64,000 bases of DNA from Marsupella aquatica (lineage: Eukaryota; Marchantiophyta): assembly GCA_973895155.1 (NCBI GenBank), contig OZ316899.1:2542001-2606000 (forward strand), written 5' to 3'. Each line of letters starts with the position of its first letter. Within the stretch, counting starts at the first letter, position 1. The notes below the pieces were generated by a model. It made no database searches. It was not told where the DNA came from and saw nothing but the letters and a program-made list of their open reading frames with translations. This document shows positions 1-11,900 of the stretch, piece after piece. A program made the translations under genes and the position numbers.

Positions 1-119
1 ATTATATGTTGTACATTGGGGTAGTTGTAACTACCCTTTCCTAGTCTTGTGTCTCTTTATATCTAGGTATTGCATACCTCTTTGTATCATATGGGCTAAG
101 GGTTAAATATATTCTAACA
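1..119 (-). repeat. Copia 3' LTR, cut by window edge
   Basis: On the minus strand it begins TGTTAGAATATA, a common copia LTR start, at position 119. It matches 5333-5451 base for base. The last third of the LTR is off the window. Confidence 0.93.
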
Positions 120-128
120 CTCCCCCTT
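120..128 (-). other. Copia polypurine tract
   Basis: The minus strand reads AAGGGGGAG immediately before the LTR start TGTTAG. An all-purine run touching the 3' LTR is the plus-strand primer site expected of an LTR retrotransposon. Confidence 0.88.
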
Positions 129-155
129 GGTTACTTTATGTTTCTTAAAGTAACC
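129..155. other. Perfect 10-bp inverted repeat beside the polypurine tract
   Basis: GGTTACTTTA at 129-138 and TAAAGTAACC at 146-155 are exact reverse complements separated by 7 nt. In the element RNA the stem would end directly before the polypurine tract. A role in RNA folding or primer selection is inference. Confidence 0.75.
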
Positions 156-428
156 ATTTAGGAAATAAATTTAAGTCTAGTTCTGAGTATAATGGAAAAA
201 CTCATTGGGGTATGACCTCATTAAAAACCCCCTGCTTTCTTCTGGGGTAAAAAGAGTGTCACTACCTTACATGTAATGAGTTAAAACTAGTAAGAAAGGA
301 GTGTAATCATGTATGGCTAAATCTAAACGAGTGTTTGATAGGATGTGTCGAAATGTTCGAGTATGGAGAACATACGTTCAGTAGAATATGCATAGAACAG
401 AGGAGGTATCGTGGAAGAGGTGGGAAAG

Positions 429-3400
429 TCAGATTGCAGTGAAGTCCGATAATCTACGGAGTCCTATTCCAATCGAATGCGCTTCGTGGAGAATGCGAGG
501 TAAGGGCTTTGTAAAAAGGTCAGCGCGATTATCTTTAGAAGGTATCCATTGAACGTTGATTTGGTCCCCGTGTTGTTCATGCGTGTGGAAAAATTTGGGG
601 GCAATATGTTTGATTCGGTCGCCCTTGATGAAGCCCTTAACTATCTGATCAACACAAGGCTTGTTATCCTCGTAGATGATAGTAGGCTTGGTAAGAATTG
701 CATGGCCTGTAGACGACTGGATATGATTGATAAGCTGTCAAAGCCACAGGCATTCTCGGCTAGCTTCGTATAGTGCTATGATTTCCGCATGGTTGGAGGA
801 TGTGGTCGTCAAAGTTTGCTTGGTACTTTTCCATGATATGGCTGTATGTCCTTGTAGAAATACATATCCCGTCTGGGATTTCGCATCATCGAGGTCTGTA
901 AGGTAACCTGCATCTGCGTAACCAATCAATTCATTAGGCACATCTTTAGGGTAATAGAGGCCAGTATCGATTGTACCTTGAAGGTAGCGCAGTATCCTCT
1001 TAATGCCATTCCAATGTCTAATAGTCGGTTGGGAGCTGTGTCGAGCAAGCAAGTGGACAGCGAAAGAGATGTCTGGGCGAGTTTGATTCGCCAGGTACAT
1101 CAAGGCTCCTATAGCAGAGAGGTAAGGTTTCTCTGGGCCTAAGATTGGTTCGTGTTCGGTCCTGCGCTTATACAGATCTCTGGATGTGTCTGAAGATCGA
1201 ATTTCCATAGGTGTCGTGACTGGGTAGCTTTTGTCCATGTTGAATTGTTTTAATAGTTTTCTGGTATATGTAGATTGATGAATAAGAATACCGCTGGATA
1301 AATGTTCAAATTGAATGCCAATACAGAATAGGGGTTGACCAATATCCTTCATTTCGAATATGCTCTTAAGTGTGGTAATGGTTTGATCCATAATGAGTTT
1401 AGTACCCATTAGGTTAATATCGTCGACATATATGGCTATGATTATAAATTCAGTGCCATGTCTTTTGATAAAAAGGCAAGGGGCAATGTCCTCATTCACA
1501 AAACCAAGTGCAAGCATCTCTGCACGGAAACGTTTATACCAGATGCGGCCACTCTGCTTTAAACCATAGAGTGACCTAAGAACCTGTACAGCAAATGCTT
1601 TCTCTGATTTCTTGGCTTTATTGATTCTGTGGTGAACAGGATTTACCTCAGCGAGTAAGTCAGTATAATTCAATGGTGAATCCGCTAACTGTTCACCACT
1701 AGCAATTTGCTGGGCCTTTTTATTTTGGACCGCTGATGAGTCATGTATTTCAGTAGGTATCATCTGGCCTGAGTGAATGAGATGGTCCTTAAAGTCCTGT
1801 GTAGGGACAATCTTATCAATACCCGACTTTAGGTCCGGGGTTGGGGAGGTTGTATGCTCCCCCTTAATGTGGAAAATTACCCTCTGAATTAATTCAGGTG
1901 GAGCTTGCATTTGTATGTCAGTATCAAGTATACCGTAAAGGTAAGCAGTTACCACGTCCATAAGATGCGTACGAATTTGATGTGTGAGGGTAAAAGCAAT
2001 CAGATATCGGTAGGTAATGGAGTCCATGACCGGTGAATGAGTAAGGTCGTAATCTTTGCCATATATTTGCGTGTAGCCTCTAGCCACGAGTCTGGCTTTA
2101 TAGCGGATTACTTCACCTGCGGCATTATGTTTGCGTATCAATATAATCCTATACCCAGTTAGGTGTTGTGCAGCAGGGACGATTCGGAGTTCTCCAAAAA
2201 CTTGGCGAGATATCAGAGAATCAAGTTCGGAGTTAATAGCAGATTTCCATTTGGGCCAGTCTGGTCGTTGTTGTGCTTCTTTAATTGTCCGGGGTTCTGG
2301 TAAATCTTTAGTTATATCCTGGGATATAAGAAAAGCAAAATGCTCATCTGGTTCAGTTAAATTTCGATGCCATAAATGTCCAGTATGCATATAGTGGATG
2401 GATATTTCTTCATTGTCATCTTGTATAATTGGCGGTAATTGTAAGGATAAATGTGTTGATACAGGTGTCTTCTGCCGTGGTCTAGAGTCTTTGGAACCTG
2501 AAGGTCTGCCTCGCTTAGCCTTGGGAGCGAGGTCTGTGGCTCGAGTATCTGGTATATGAATTCTCGCAGGAGTATTGGCTGCATCTATATGTGATTTTGT
2601 TACATTTGTAGCATCATTAAATGCGTCAGGTATTTTCTCCATAATTTGATGGAGGTTCAGAATGCGTTTCACTTCATCGTTTGTCAATTGAGTACGAGGA
2701 TCATTCCAGAATGGATCCTTTGTTGTCCAGTCTAATGTGTGTGTTGAGACAGGCTATTTGGAGAGTTGTGCTGGAGTTAGAAGTGTTGGGAAGGTGTCTT
2801 CACAGAATTTACAGTCCTGGTATCGAGCTCGAAACACATCAGCAGTGGTGGGTTCGAGATACCTTATTATCGAGGGAGAGTCGTAGCCAATATAGATGCC
2901 ACGTCGACGCTGTGGTCCCATCTTGGTGTGCTTGGGGCCAAGAATGGGTACCAGAACAAGGCAGCCAAACACTTTCAGGTGTGTAATATCTGGTATAGAG
3001 CCATATGCTAGTTGGTGTGGTGTGTAAATATTAAAAGCCGATGGTCTATATCGCACTAGTGCAGCGCCATGGAGTATAGCATGTCCCCAGGCTGTAAGTG
3101 GGAGTTGTGTCTGTAATAGCATAGGTCTTGAGATCATCTGTAAACGTTTTATTAATGCCTCTGCAGTACCATTCTGGAAATGTACATATGGTACTGAGTA
3201 TTGAATTGTGATGCCCAGGACTTGACAGAAGTCATCGAATGCTGGTGATGTAAATTCGCCAGCATTATCAATTCGAATTATTTTGGTAGGAGAGTCAGGG
3301 AATTGAGTGCGAAGACGTATAAGCTGTGTTAGCAGTCTGGCAAAGACAAGGTTTCTGGTGGAAATTAAAGAAACAGAGGACCATTTGGTTGAGGAGCAGA

Positions 3401-5105
3401 TCATTACTAGGAAAAACCTAAATGGTCCACTCGGTGGATCAATAGGTCCGCAGACGTCCACATTGATCTGTGAGAGGAAGTCAGGGATTTGATAGGTGTT
3501 CTTAGTGGAAGCTGGATGAGTGATAAATTTGCCTTGTGCACAGGGGATGCAAGTGTCTAACTTCGTGGATGGGTGTACTCCTTTTGGTATGCCAATGGTG
3601 TTCTTCATAATTTTATGGTACATCCCTGGGCCTGGGTGGCCTAGGCGGATATGCCATAATTCTGTTGGGGATAATTGTTGTCGTTGGGAATTGTAAGACA
3701 TGATCTTAGTGGCATAAACGCCGGGGGGATGGAGTAGTAATGTCTCTAGTACTGTGATGGGGCCATTATCAGTTTCTCGAAAAATCTGTAGAGAGTTTCT
3801 GTGGTTGTTGGGTGCAGAGCGTATGTGGAGATTGTTTTGACGGACATCATGGAAACTTAGTAAGTTTCGTGTCGCGAGTGGGGCATATATGGCAGATGCA
3901 ATTTTAATGGTTGTGCCTTGAGGAAGGGTAAGTTGGGCAGGTCCATGGCCTTCCTCTAATTGGTTTATACCTGTGATAGTAGTCACAGGTCTATTTGATG
4001 GGTATATGTGCTGGAAATAACATTTGTCTTTTAGGATGGAGTGAGAAGTGCCGCTGTCAAGAATGCAAATATCAGCACCGGCGAGAGATGTGTCATTTAC
4101 TCCATGTGATATTATATGGACCTCTGGTGGGGGAGGTGCAAGCGTATATTTGGAGAGATCGTCATCAATCTCCAAGTGATGTGCGGCTGTTAAGGTGTTG
4201 GATGTTTTGAGGGAGGCCTGGTATAGTTTGACTAGGTGAGCTTGAATTCTACAATTCTTTTGGATATGCCCTATCCCACCGCAACGGAAACACTTGGGCT
4301 GATTATTTGTGGGGTAATTCTGTGCAGGTTTATTTGGCATATGGTTGGGGTTACGATACCAAGAATTCATGAGAGGCTTGAAGTTTTTGCCTTTGTCTGT
4401 GCGAAAATGTTGTCTCTTGTGGAATTGATTAAAACGACTTGGATTGCCTTTAAATTGGCCACGAGGTCGATTGTAAGAGGAATTACCTCTATTGGTATTC
4501 GTGAATTGTATTTCCGGTTTAGGAAGCGTGCCTGGTGGTCGCTCGCGAGAGTTCCTCAGAAGGAGGAGGTCATTCTTTTCAGCCAGGAGCATGACTGCAA
4601 TCAAATCTGAGAATTGGGTGAAATGGCGTTGTCTATAAATCTGTGATAACTGCATGTTCACTGCCGAGAATGTAGAAAGAGTCTTTTCGATCTTTGCTGC
4701 TTCATCGATTGGTTCGTCGCAGGCTGCTAGCTGAGCAGTTATCCGAAATAAGGCGCTATTGAATTTCGCAATTGTAGGGTAGTCTAGAACTCGTAAATGA
4801 ATCCATTCATTTCGTGCAGCTGGTAGGGAAATTAGACGCAGATGGTCGAATCTCAATTTGAGAGCGTCCCATAGGACTCGAGGATTAAACTCTGTAAGGT
4901 ATTCAAGTTGTAGTTCAGCAGCGAGGTGATGGCGAATGATATATAGTGCCTAAGCCTTTTGTTGTAATGTGCCATTGATATCTGCTAAGATAATGTCGCC
5001 GAGGCCTTTCATGTTGAGAACAATTTCTGTATTCTGTGCCCAAGATAAATAATTGTCGCCATCTGTTGTGAGCAATGGGAATTGGAGCTTCTCCAATGTA
5101 GTCAT
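429..5105 (-). pseudogene. Copia gag-pol polyprotein, one frame with three stops
   Basis: One frame runs from an ATG at 5103-5105 to a TGA at 429-431, 1,559 codons with no frameshift. It is interrupted by TAG at 4950-4952, TAG at 2754-2756 and TGA at 738-740. Domains in order: UBN2-type gag at the N terminus; a zinc knuckle (CFRCGGIGHIQKNC) near residue 272; aspartic protease DSGT near 350; integrase with H..H and CIPC zinc ligands near 486-522 and D-D-E core near 550, 613 and 649; reverse transcriptase with LVARGYTQ and YVDD near 1226; and RNase H with a TTSSNHAE motif near the C terminus. Family homologues make the whole Ty1/copia particle and replication machinery from such a frame. Context suggests the first and last stops come from CAG and CGA by C-to-T change. 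The RT carries an unusually long insertion between the PPEL and LYGLKQSG motifs. Confidence 0.93.
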
Positions 5106-5249
5106 AGTCGATGAAAATTTTTGTGGTGTACTTGGCGAAAGAAAAGAAAAAATGTGTCTTGGGGAATTTCGTTCGATGCTTCGTTCACAGAAAAAAAAGA
5201 AATTCAGAAGAGGCCTATGAGTAGCTCGAGAGTTGTTGGAGGAGCAAAA

Positions 5250-5265
5250 TCATGTGCTGATAACG
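5250..5265 (-). other. Copia primer-binding site
   Basis: Immediately inside the 5' LTR the minus strand reads CGTTATCAGCACATG. TTATCAGCAC is a recurrent copia primer-site core, thought to pair with an internal part of initiator tRNA-Met. Placement next to the LTR supports it. Confidence 0.7.
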
Positions 5266-5451
5266 TGTTAAGTTATGAAATGTATATACACCAACAAAGA
5301 TGATTGATTATTCCCTTAAGCCAATGTGGCTTATTATATGTTGTACATTGGGGTAGTTGTAACTACCCTTTCCTAGTCTTGTGTCTCTTTATATCTAGGT
5401 ATTGCATACCTCTTTGTATCATATGGGCTAAGGGTTAAATATATTCTAACA
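5266..5451 (-). repeat. Copia 5' LTR, 186 bp
   Basis: The ends are TGTTAG... and ...CTTAACA on the minus strand, giving a 5-bp terminal inverted repeat (TGTTA/TAACA). The start matches the 3' LTR; the other end is set by the adjacent primer-binding site. Confidence 0.92.
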
Positions 5452-5930
5452 AATTCGTCATTGTTGCTCTGCCCTTTGTAATGTCGATTGCTCCATAGAT
5501 CTTGGTTATTATTGGGCCCAAACCCGTATTGTTCATCCCCGATGTGTGGTCGTCGCGTTGCGTTCTGTCAAAATTTGCCATTCTGCTTGTGAGGGTTCCT
5601 TTCTGCTTCCCATTGCTCTTGGGGAAGCTGAAATGAAACCGGTTTTTGTCCCTGAGCGTCAGTCCTCGCTCTGTTGGTTATATCATATGGTGCTTGCGGC
5701 TCTATCCATCCTGATGTTCGAGCATCTTGGGCGGTATAATGCTGGCGGTAAGCAAATGCCATTCCACTGCGTCCTCGCCCCCTTCCGTTTGAGTATCGTT
5801 GTGAGCCCCATCTTTCGCCTTGCAGTTCATTCCCATTCCCATACTCCTGTCTATTCTTGTTTTGAGCATACCCTCTTCCGCCATTGTTTCCAAAGGGTGA
5901 AGTGCCTATTTGAGGGCCGTAATGGCCCAT
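5452..5930 (-). pseudogene. Gly/Arg/Asn-rich coding remnant, unidentified
   Basis: An open frame at 5568-5930 encodes about 120 residues rich in Gly, Asn, Arg and Gln, with RGRGRS and NNGGRGY stretches. After a TGA (probably from CGA) the same frame continues, with GPNNNQ-type composition, to the copia LTR at 5451, so the copia element seems to have landed inside or beside it. The composition resembles the RNA-binding linker of a copia gag, or an RGG-type cellular RNA-binding protein. No diagnostic motif such as a zinc knuckle is visible, so I do not name it. Confidence 0.35.
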
Positions 5931-6234
5931 GATTGTTTTGATTGGACAGTGTTATTTTTCAAAATTTGAGTGTGATCTAAATCTGCAAGATTGCTAATCT
6001 ATGCTCGTCTCTCTTTTGTTTGCATTCCGTTGTTAACACTGTCAATACCTATCGTTAAGTTAGAGATCTTCACCTTACTCAAAGCTTTTAGAATCAGCGC
6101 CTGGCTTTAAGCAGGCAGAAGTTCGTGAAGCCTTGTGTCTCTTGTAGTGCAGGTATTGGTTGTCTTTTCTACCCCGTTGTTGATCCGTTGGTAGTCAATG
6201 CGAGCAAGAATCCCATGCCGCCAAAAAACCTACT
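5931..6234. other. Spacer without recognised gene
   Basis: No convincing coding sequence or repeat was seen. The last five bases, CTACT at 6230-6234, are the left target-site candidate of element H; its partner is lost because the right end of H is truncated. Confidence 0.5.
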
Positions 6235-6352
6235 TGTGATGCCTAGCCAGGAATCATTAGGCCAGTTTAAATAGTAAAATCAGGAGTGTACCCTAGGAAA
6301 CACCTTAGTATAGTAACAAAAACAGGGAAAATATAAACAATTAAGGGTGACT

Positions 6353-8023
6353 ATGGAACCCAAGCCGGGGCCGAAAGTAAGGACGTCGGGGGAGGGAACA
6401 CAATTAGGGTTAGGGCGCGCTAAGTACCGGCCGCTATGGGTAACCAACGGGAAGGAAGACCAGCCAGGGGGGTAAGGACCGATCGCAAGGAATGGCGGCT
6501 CATTTGCAAGCACAAGCCAAGCAGACGACTACGGGAGGCCAACTACTGTCCGCTGCTCAGGCAAGCACTCGGGGTGGAAGCAAATACCGACAATCAACTC
6601 AAGAAGGGTATGAGCAACGTCAATCAAGTTGCTCATTTTTGGAAATGCTTGTTAGAACGGGCAACTGAGTACATTGGGACCTACGAGGAAAAAGAATCGG
6701 AGAGAGTGGGTCAAGAATGGCAGGAGCTCGCTCGGTTGTGGGAGCTGCAGAAGTCTGCCTTCTTAGGAGGAGAACTCATTACGGCTGAATTCTTGTGGAC
6801 GCCTACTGTTGACAAACTTGATGATCTTCTGTTTTGTGAGAACAGAATAGTCGGCATCCGAGAGGCCATCAACCGCTACAACGACATACACTGGGAGTTG
6901 AAGGGTAGCACGGAGGGGCGGACGAAGGCAATCGTGCTAGGAGAAACATCCACGGCAGCCGCTATGAAGAGGAAAGGGAACAACAACGAAGAAGCCACCC
7001 CTGCGAAAAGAACAAGGTCGGCGGCACCCAGGAAACTAGCAAAGCAGGGAAGCAGGAGGCAGGCGGAAGCCAAAGAGGAGGAGGTCGACCCTGTCAATGC
7101 CGTTCCAACAAGAGATGACACCTGGAAAGGTTGGGCGACGACCCTCCCCGAGGAGGTGCAATTACACTTTGCACGAGAAGAGGATACATGCTTTACGGCT
7201 ATGCAGACTCGGAAATACCAGGGCTTCATGGCCGGATCCGGCTTGGAAGCCTTCGTAAAGTTACCATGGCTGAAGCCGGAGGTGCCGGATTCAGACTTAC
7301 TAGAATTTTTGGGATCATGGGAGCCCGAGACCAATTCCACAAGGGTGTATGGGAAGGATTTCTATCTCACTCCCCAGGTGATTGCCGAAGTGTTTGGTTT
7401 GCCGATGGGCAATAAGACCAAAGTACATACCAGGAAGACCTTGCCAGACAAGGAGTTTCGGTTGTTTCCAGGGCCATCAACAAAGAATGGCTTCTCCCGA
7501 AACACCTGCACAAACCCGCACATAGGAGAAATGATCGATTTCTTGCGGGTGACCATGCATTGCAACTTGCCGAGGGCAGAGATCGGCAAGGCACAGGTCT
7601 ATCTGGCGGAGAGGCCAGACCCAAGCCGGGACTACAACGGGTACCTCCTCACCCAACTAAAGAAGATCTTGAAGGAGGAACAGCTGGTGATCGGCATGGG
7701 AAGCGTGTCCCGGCTTGGCTATCATATGCCGCTGTTGTGCCGGTATGCCCGAAGTCAATATTCGCCCCGGTACTTCCCCTGCAGGCAAGAGCACCAGAGG
7801 AGGTTCTAGAACCGAGGCCGACAACAGAGAAACCGACCCAGCCCGACAGTCCTACAATCGAGCAGGTGTTTAGGCCGAGGAAGGAGGACTTGCCAATGCA
7901 GCAACCAGAAATGCAGAATCTGCTGAAATTGCTGAAGAAGGAAAGGAGAACGGCAACGGCAACGGGACCGGTACAGAATACTGCTCCCAAAGTCGGCCTT
8001 AGCCAACTTACCAGGGAAAACCC
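6353..8023 (+). pseudogene. LTR-encoded protein of H, N-terminal half, broken
   Basis: This is the family 1 LTR protein described in full at 8980-12600. The ATG at 6353 lies at the same distance from the LTR start as in other copies, but the frame shifts early. The main open stretch is 6436-7809 and ends after a one-base loss near 7758 relative to 50945. The plant-mobile-domain-like region, with the FGLPMGNK motif, is present at about 7380-7420. Coding is then interrupted by G2 at 8024 and resumes after 45603. Confidence 0.8.
8019..8023. repeat. Target-site duplication of G2, left copy
   Basis: AACCC at 8019-8023 pairs with AACCT at 45604-45608. The uninterrupted homologue near 51205 reads AACCC, so the right copy has one C-to-T change. 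Confidence 0.8.
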
Positions 8024-8864
8024 TATCATGCCGTCAGCCTAGGCCTTAACCCAGGCTTCGGCTTAGACAGGCACATCCTTTGTTAAAATGAGGGTTTGGG
8101 CAGGGAGGGAGGCACGAAATGCACCTAACTCACATAAACTAGCGCTAAGTGCGCCTATAGTCATATACGGACACCTCTTAGGTATGGTTTGTGTTCTGCC
8201 GCCAGAACGTACCTCAATCGATAGCAGGATTGACCCCGTCTTATGGGCTTCTAAGCCTTCGTGTTGTCCGCCTTCGATCCGGATTTGATGGTATGGGTAC
8301 TCAACCCGGGCTCGCAACCACTCACCCGCAAGCTGCACCCCGTGCATGACTTGGGTAGTGTGTTCGGCCAAGCGTTGGCACCTATACATGAGATTCACAC
8401 ATATACATACGCACAAGCATACAATCTCGATTTACACGAAGGAAATGATGGGAAAGGATTTTACTACATAGGAGACATATGCGTACACTTAGTTGACCCG
8501 AAAGCTTTGGAATGAACAGGTCCGAGGCCGAGGGTGTACACTACAACGGAGCCCGGCTCTGCACTCGCCCAACGAGCTTAGTCCTACACCCTCCCCTTGG
8601 TACTCTTTCACTCCCAGAGGTTGGGACTCCTCGCACATACCGCGGATGTCCAACACTGAGACTAAAAATCCCCCCCCCCCTTGCCTCTACCGAGGGGTGC
8701 ACTAAATACTAAGGGCCAAGGAACGGAGTGCCCTCGCGCCCAAAGATTTGCTAACTAAGGTCCTAACTAAGCTGGCTGTCAGGCCGGAAAACGGCTTGTC
8801 TTATTAGAAGATCATAATCTACGTAGGTTGTACAACATGGCAGTGCTGCTTCAACTAGGGACTC
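8024..8864 (-). repeat. G2 3' LTR, distal 841 bp
   Basis: It matches 24950 to about 25789 along its length. The outermost bases are TATCATGCC where the 5' LTR copy has TGTCACGCC, both differences being transitions. It is cut at 8864 by element B. It includes a poly-C run near 8670. No gene is present in this part of the LTR. Confidence 0.88.
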
Positions 8865-8979
8865 TGTGATGCCTAGACAGGAATCACTCGGCCAGTTAAG
8901 TGGGTAAAGCAGGAAGGCACCCTAGGAACACCTTAGTATAGGGACAAAACAAGGAAAATATAAACAATTAGGGGCAACC

Positions 8980-11900
8980 ATGGAACCCGGGCCGAGGCCG
9001 GAGGTAAGGACGCTGAGGGTGAAAACTCGATTAGGGTTAGGGCGCGTTAAGCATCGGCGGCTAGGAAGGATCAACGGGAAGAAGGACCAGCAGAGGAGAG
9101 GGGTAAGGAGCGCTTGCAGGAGATGGTGGCTCATTTGCGAGCACGAACTAGGCAAACGACTACGGGAGGCCAACTACTGTCAGCTGCTTAGGCAAGCACT
9201 CAGGGAGAGAGTAGATACCAACGATCGACCTAAGGAGGGTATGAGCAACGTCAATCAAGCGGGACATTTCTGGGGATGCCTATTTGAACGGGCAACTGAG
9301 TACATCAAGACTTACGAGGACGAGGAATCAGAAAGAGCAGCTCGAGAATGGCAGGAGCTCGCTCGATTGTGGGAGCTGCAGAAGACAACTTTCTTAGGAG
9401 GCGAACTCATCAAGGACGAGTTCCTGTGGACGCCTACTTCCAATCAACTCGACGATCTTCTGTTTTGCAAAGACAGCGTCGTCGGCATCCGAGAGGCCAT
9501 CAAGAACTGCAACGACATACACTGGGAATTAAAGGGTAGCAGGGAAAGGTGGACCCAGGCAACGGTGCTAGGAGAAACCTCCACGGCAGCAGAGATGAAG
9601 AGGAAGGGAGCCGTCAACGATGAAGCCACCCCGGCAAAAAGAACGAGGTCGGCGGCACCAAAGAAGCCAGCCGAGCAGCAGAGCAGGAGGCAGGGAGAAG
9701 CCAAAGAGGAGGAGGTCGATCCCATCAAGGCCATTCCAACCAGGGATGACACCTGGAAGGGCTGGGCGGCAACCCTACCGGTGGAGGTGCAACTACATTT
9801 TGCACGGGAGGAGGATGCATGCTTTACGGCCATGCAGACCAAGAAGTACCAAGGCTTCATGGCCGGATCCGGCTTAGAGGCCTTTGTAAGATTACCATGG
9901 CTGAAGCCGGAGGTACCGGAGTCAGACCTATTAGAATTTGTGGGGTCATGGGAACCCGAGACCAATTGCACGAGGATATATGGGAAGGATTTCTATCTTA
10001 CTCCCAAGGTAATTGCCAAAGTGTTTGGCTTGCCGATAGGCAATAAGACCAAAGTTGATACCAGGAAGACCTTGCCTGACAAGGAGTTCCGGTCGTTCCC
10101 CGGGCCATCAGCGAAGAATGGCTTCTTCCGGAACACCTGCACCAACCCGCACATAGGAGAGATGATCGACTTCTTGCGGGTGACCATGCATTGTAACTTG
10201 CCGAGGGCAGAGATCGGCAAAGCACAGGTCTATCTGGCAGAAAGGCCAGACCCAAGCCGGGACTACAACGGGTACCTCCTCAACCAATTGAAGAAGATCT
10301 TAAAGGAGGAGCAGCAGGTAATTGGCATGGGGAGCGTATCGCGGCTTGGCTATCACATGCCGCTGTTGTGCCGGTATGCCAGAGGTCAGACTTTTGCCCC
10401 AGTACTTCCCCTGCAGGTAAGGGCACCCGAGGAAGCTCCAACGCCGAGGCCGTTGGCTGAGAAGCCTCAACCACCTGTTAGCCCTACGATCGAGCAGGTG
10501 TTTAGGCCCAGGAAGGAGGACTTGCCGATGCAGCAACCAGGCATGCAGAGTCTGCTGAAACTACTGGAGAAAGAAAAGAAATCGGCATCAGCAACAACAA
10601 CGGCAACGGCAACAATGCAGGACACTACTACAGAGGTAGGCCTACACCGGCTCACAAGAGAAAACCCCTTTGCTGGAGACAAGGAGAGAATCAGGCCGGA
10701 ATCCAAGCCAGGTGTTCGAATGTATGTGGGAATCTCAAGCTCCAAATCTGAGGCAGAATTGCCTGAAGCTCCTACCGACGAAGAGGAGAGGGAGAAGCCG
10801 GACGTCCATGAAGTAGAGGAGGCAGTGGAGGACTGCAGCCATGATAATTCCGGCTATGGGTCGGACCATCATGTTCCAGGAGTAAGGACCTGTGGCCGGT
10901 TTGTCCCCACACTTCCAAGGGTAGTGCGAGGGGACCCCAACCAGTAGAGTAGCCCTGAGTCTCCCCCACCAGATGTTGCTCCCCCGAGCTTCAACGGCAT
11001 AAAACAGACGGTGCAGGAATTTCAGGAGCGAATCAGGCAGGAAGAGGAGGCAGCCCTGGCTAGGGAAAAGGATTTACCAGGAGGAGATTGGCCGGAGGAC
11101 ATCAGGCGGCTAGCCGAAAAAGGAAGCAAACCTCTAGCCACGATTGAAGAGATCCGCAGGACGGCTTGGGAGCAGAGGCCGCGATGGGCGATGCCGATCA
11201 CTTCTACTTACTCCACCTACGCTAAGAATAGAGCCATGGAGTATGGTGAGATGTGTGGGGAACTTGCGCTCGGCATCTTTGGAGAGGAGTTGGAGGTAGG
11301 ACCCTTTTTCCATAGGGAGCAGTTGGAGAAGCACCAATTAGAAGAAGCGGTGGCTTTAGAGAGAAGCAAGGACGAGGTCATTCGGCGCCTTAGGAGGATG
11401 GAAGCCGAGATTGAAGATCTAAGGGCGGCCAAGAAAGCCCAAGATGAACTGCGGATTAAACGGCATGAGCTGAACATCATGCAGGGGCAGTTGGACACCG
11501 CGCAGGCTGATAATCAGAATATCAAGGATAAACTGAATCAGACGCAGGGAGAGTTGGCCGACACGATCAAAGAGAGGGAGAAGTGGAAGCAAGAGCTGAA
11601 GAATACAGAGGAGGCCCACATAACAGCCAACAGCCGGGCCATGGCGGAGACCCAAAGAAAGGAATGGGCGTTGAAGGGGGAGCTCGAGAAAATCCGCGGA
11701 GCCCTTGAGCAGAAGGAGGCCGAGTTAGGGAAATCCTATCAAGGGATTATGGCGCTGCAGCAGGAGCTTGCATCCCTGATGGCCAGCTTCAAGGCCAACC
11801 TAAGGGAGAAGGACGAGATGCTCGAACAGACTTACGCCAAGATGAACCAGATGGAGTCTGTCATCATTGCAGAGCTCGACAAGGAGCTAAGAGCAACCCG

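Larger units (their letters stand above)
1..5451 (-). mobile_element. Ty1/copia LTR retrotransposon, nearly complete
   Basis: The element reads on the minus strand from a 5' LTR at 5266-5451 to a 3' LTR whose last 67 bp or so lie beyond the left window edge. Between them are a primer-binding site, a gag-protease-integrase-RT-RNase H frame in Ty1/copia order, and a polypurine tract. The 119 bp shared by the two LTR copies (1-119 and 5333-5451) are identical, which points to recent insertion. The right flank starts AATTC at 5452; the matching target-site copy would be outside the window. It lies beside, not inside, the gypsy nest that begins at 6235. Confidence 0.95.
6235..8023 (+). repeat. Element H 5' LTR, first part
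   Basis: It starts TGTGATGCCTAG, the same end found at 8865, 19088 and 49431 and, reversed, at 22825, 39463 and 42626. It is cut at 8023 by the G2 insertion. Confidence 0.88.

Noticed and set aside
2131-4610. Small plus-strand frames inside the copia element
   Set aside because: All overlap the continuous minus-strand polyprotein and show no motif.
9028-9044. Telomere-like TTAGGGTTAGGG inside family 1 LTRs
   Set aside because: Only two repeats, of a type differing from the usual plant TTTAGGG, and within the coding frame of the LTR protein, so probably chance.
9444-9971. Conserved 175-codon open frame antisense to the LTR protein, also at 19667-20194, 21719-22246 and 38357-38884
   Set aside because: It lies exactly opposite the most conserved part of the sense frame and its composition follows from sense codon use. 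Its conservation is explained by the sense protein.
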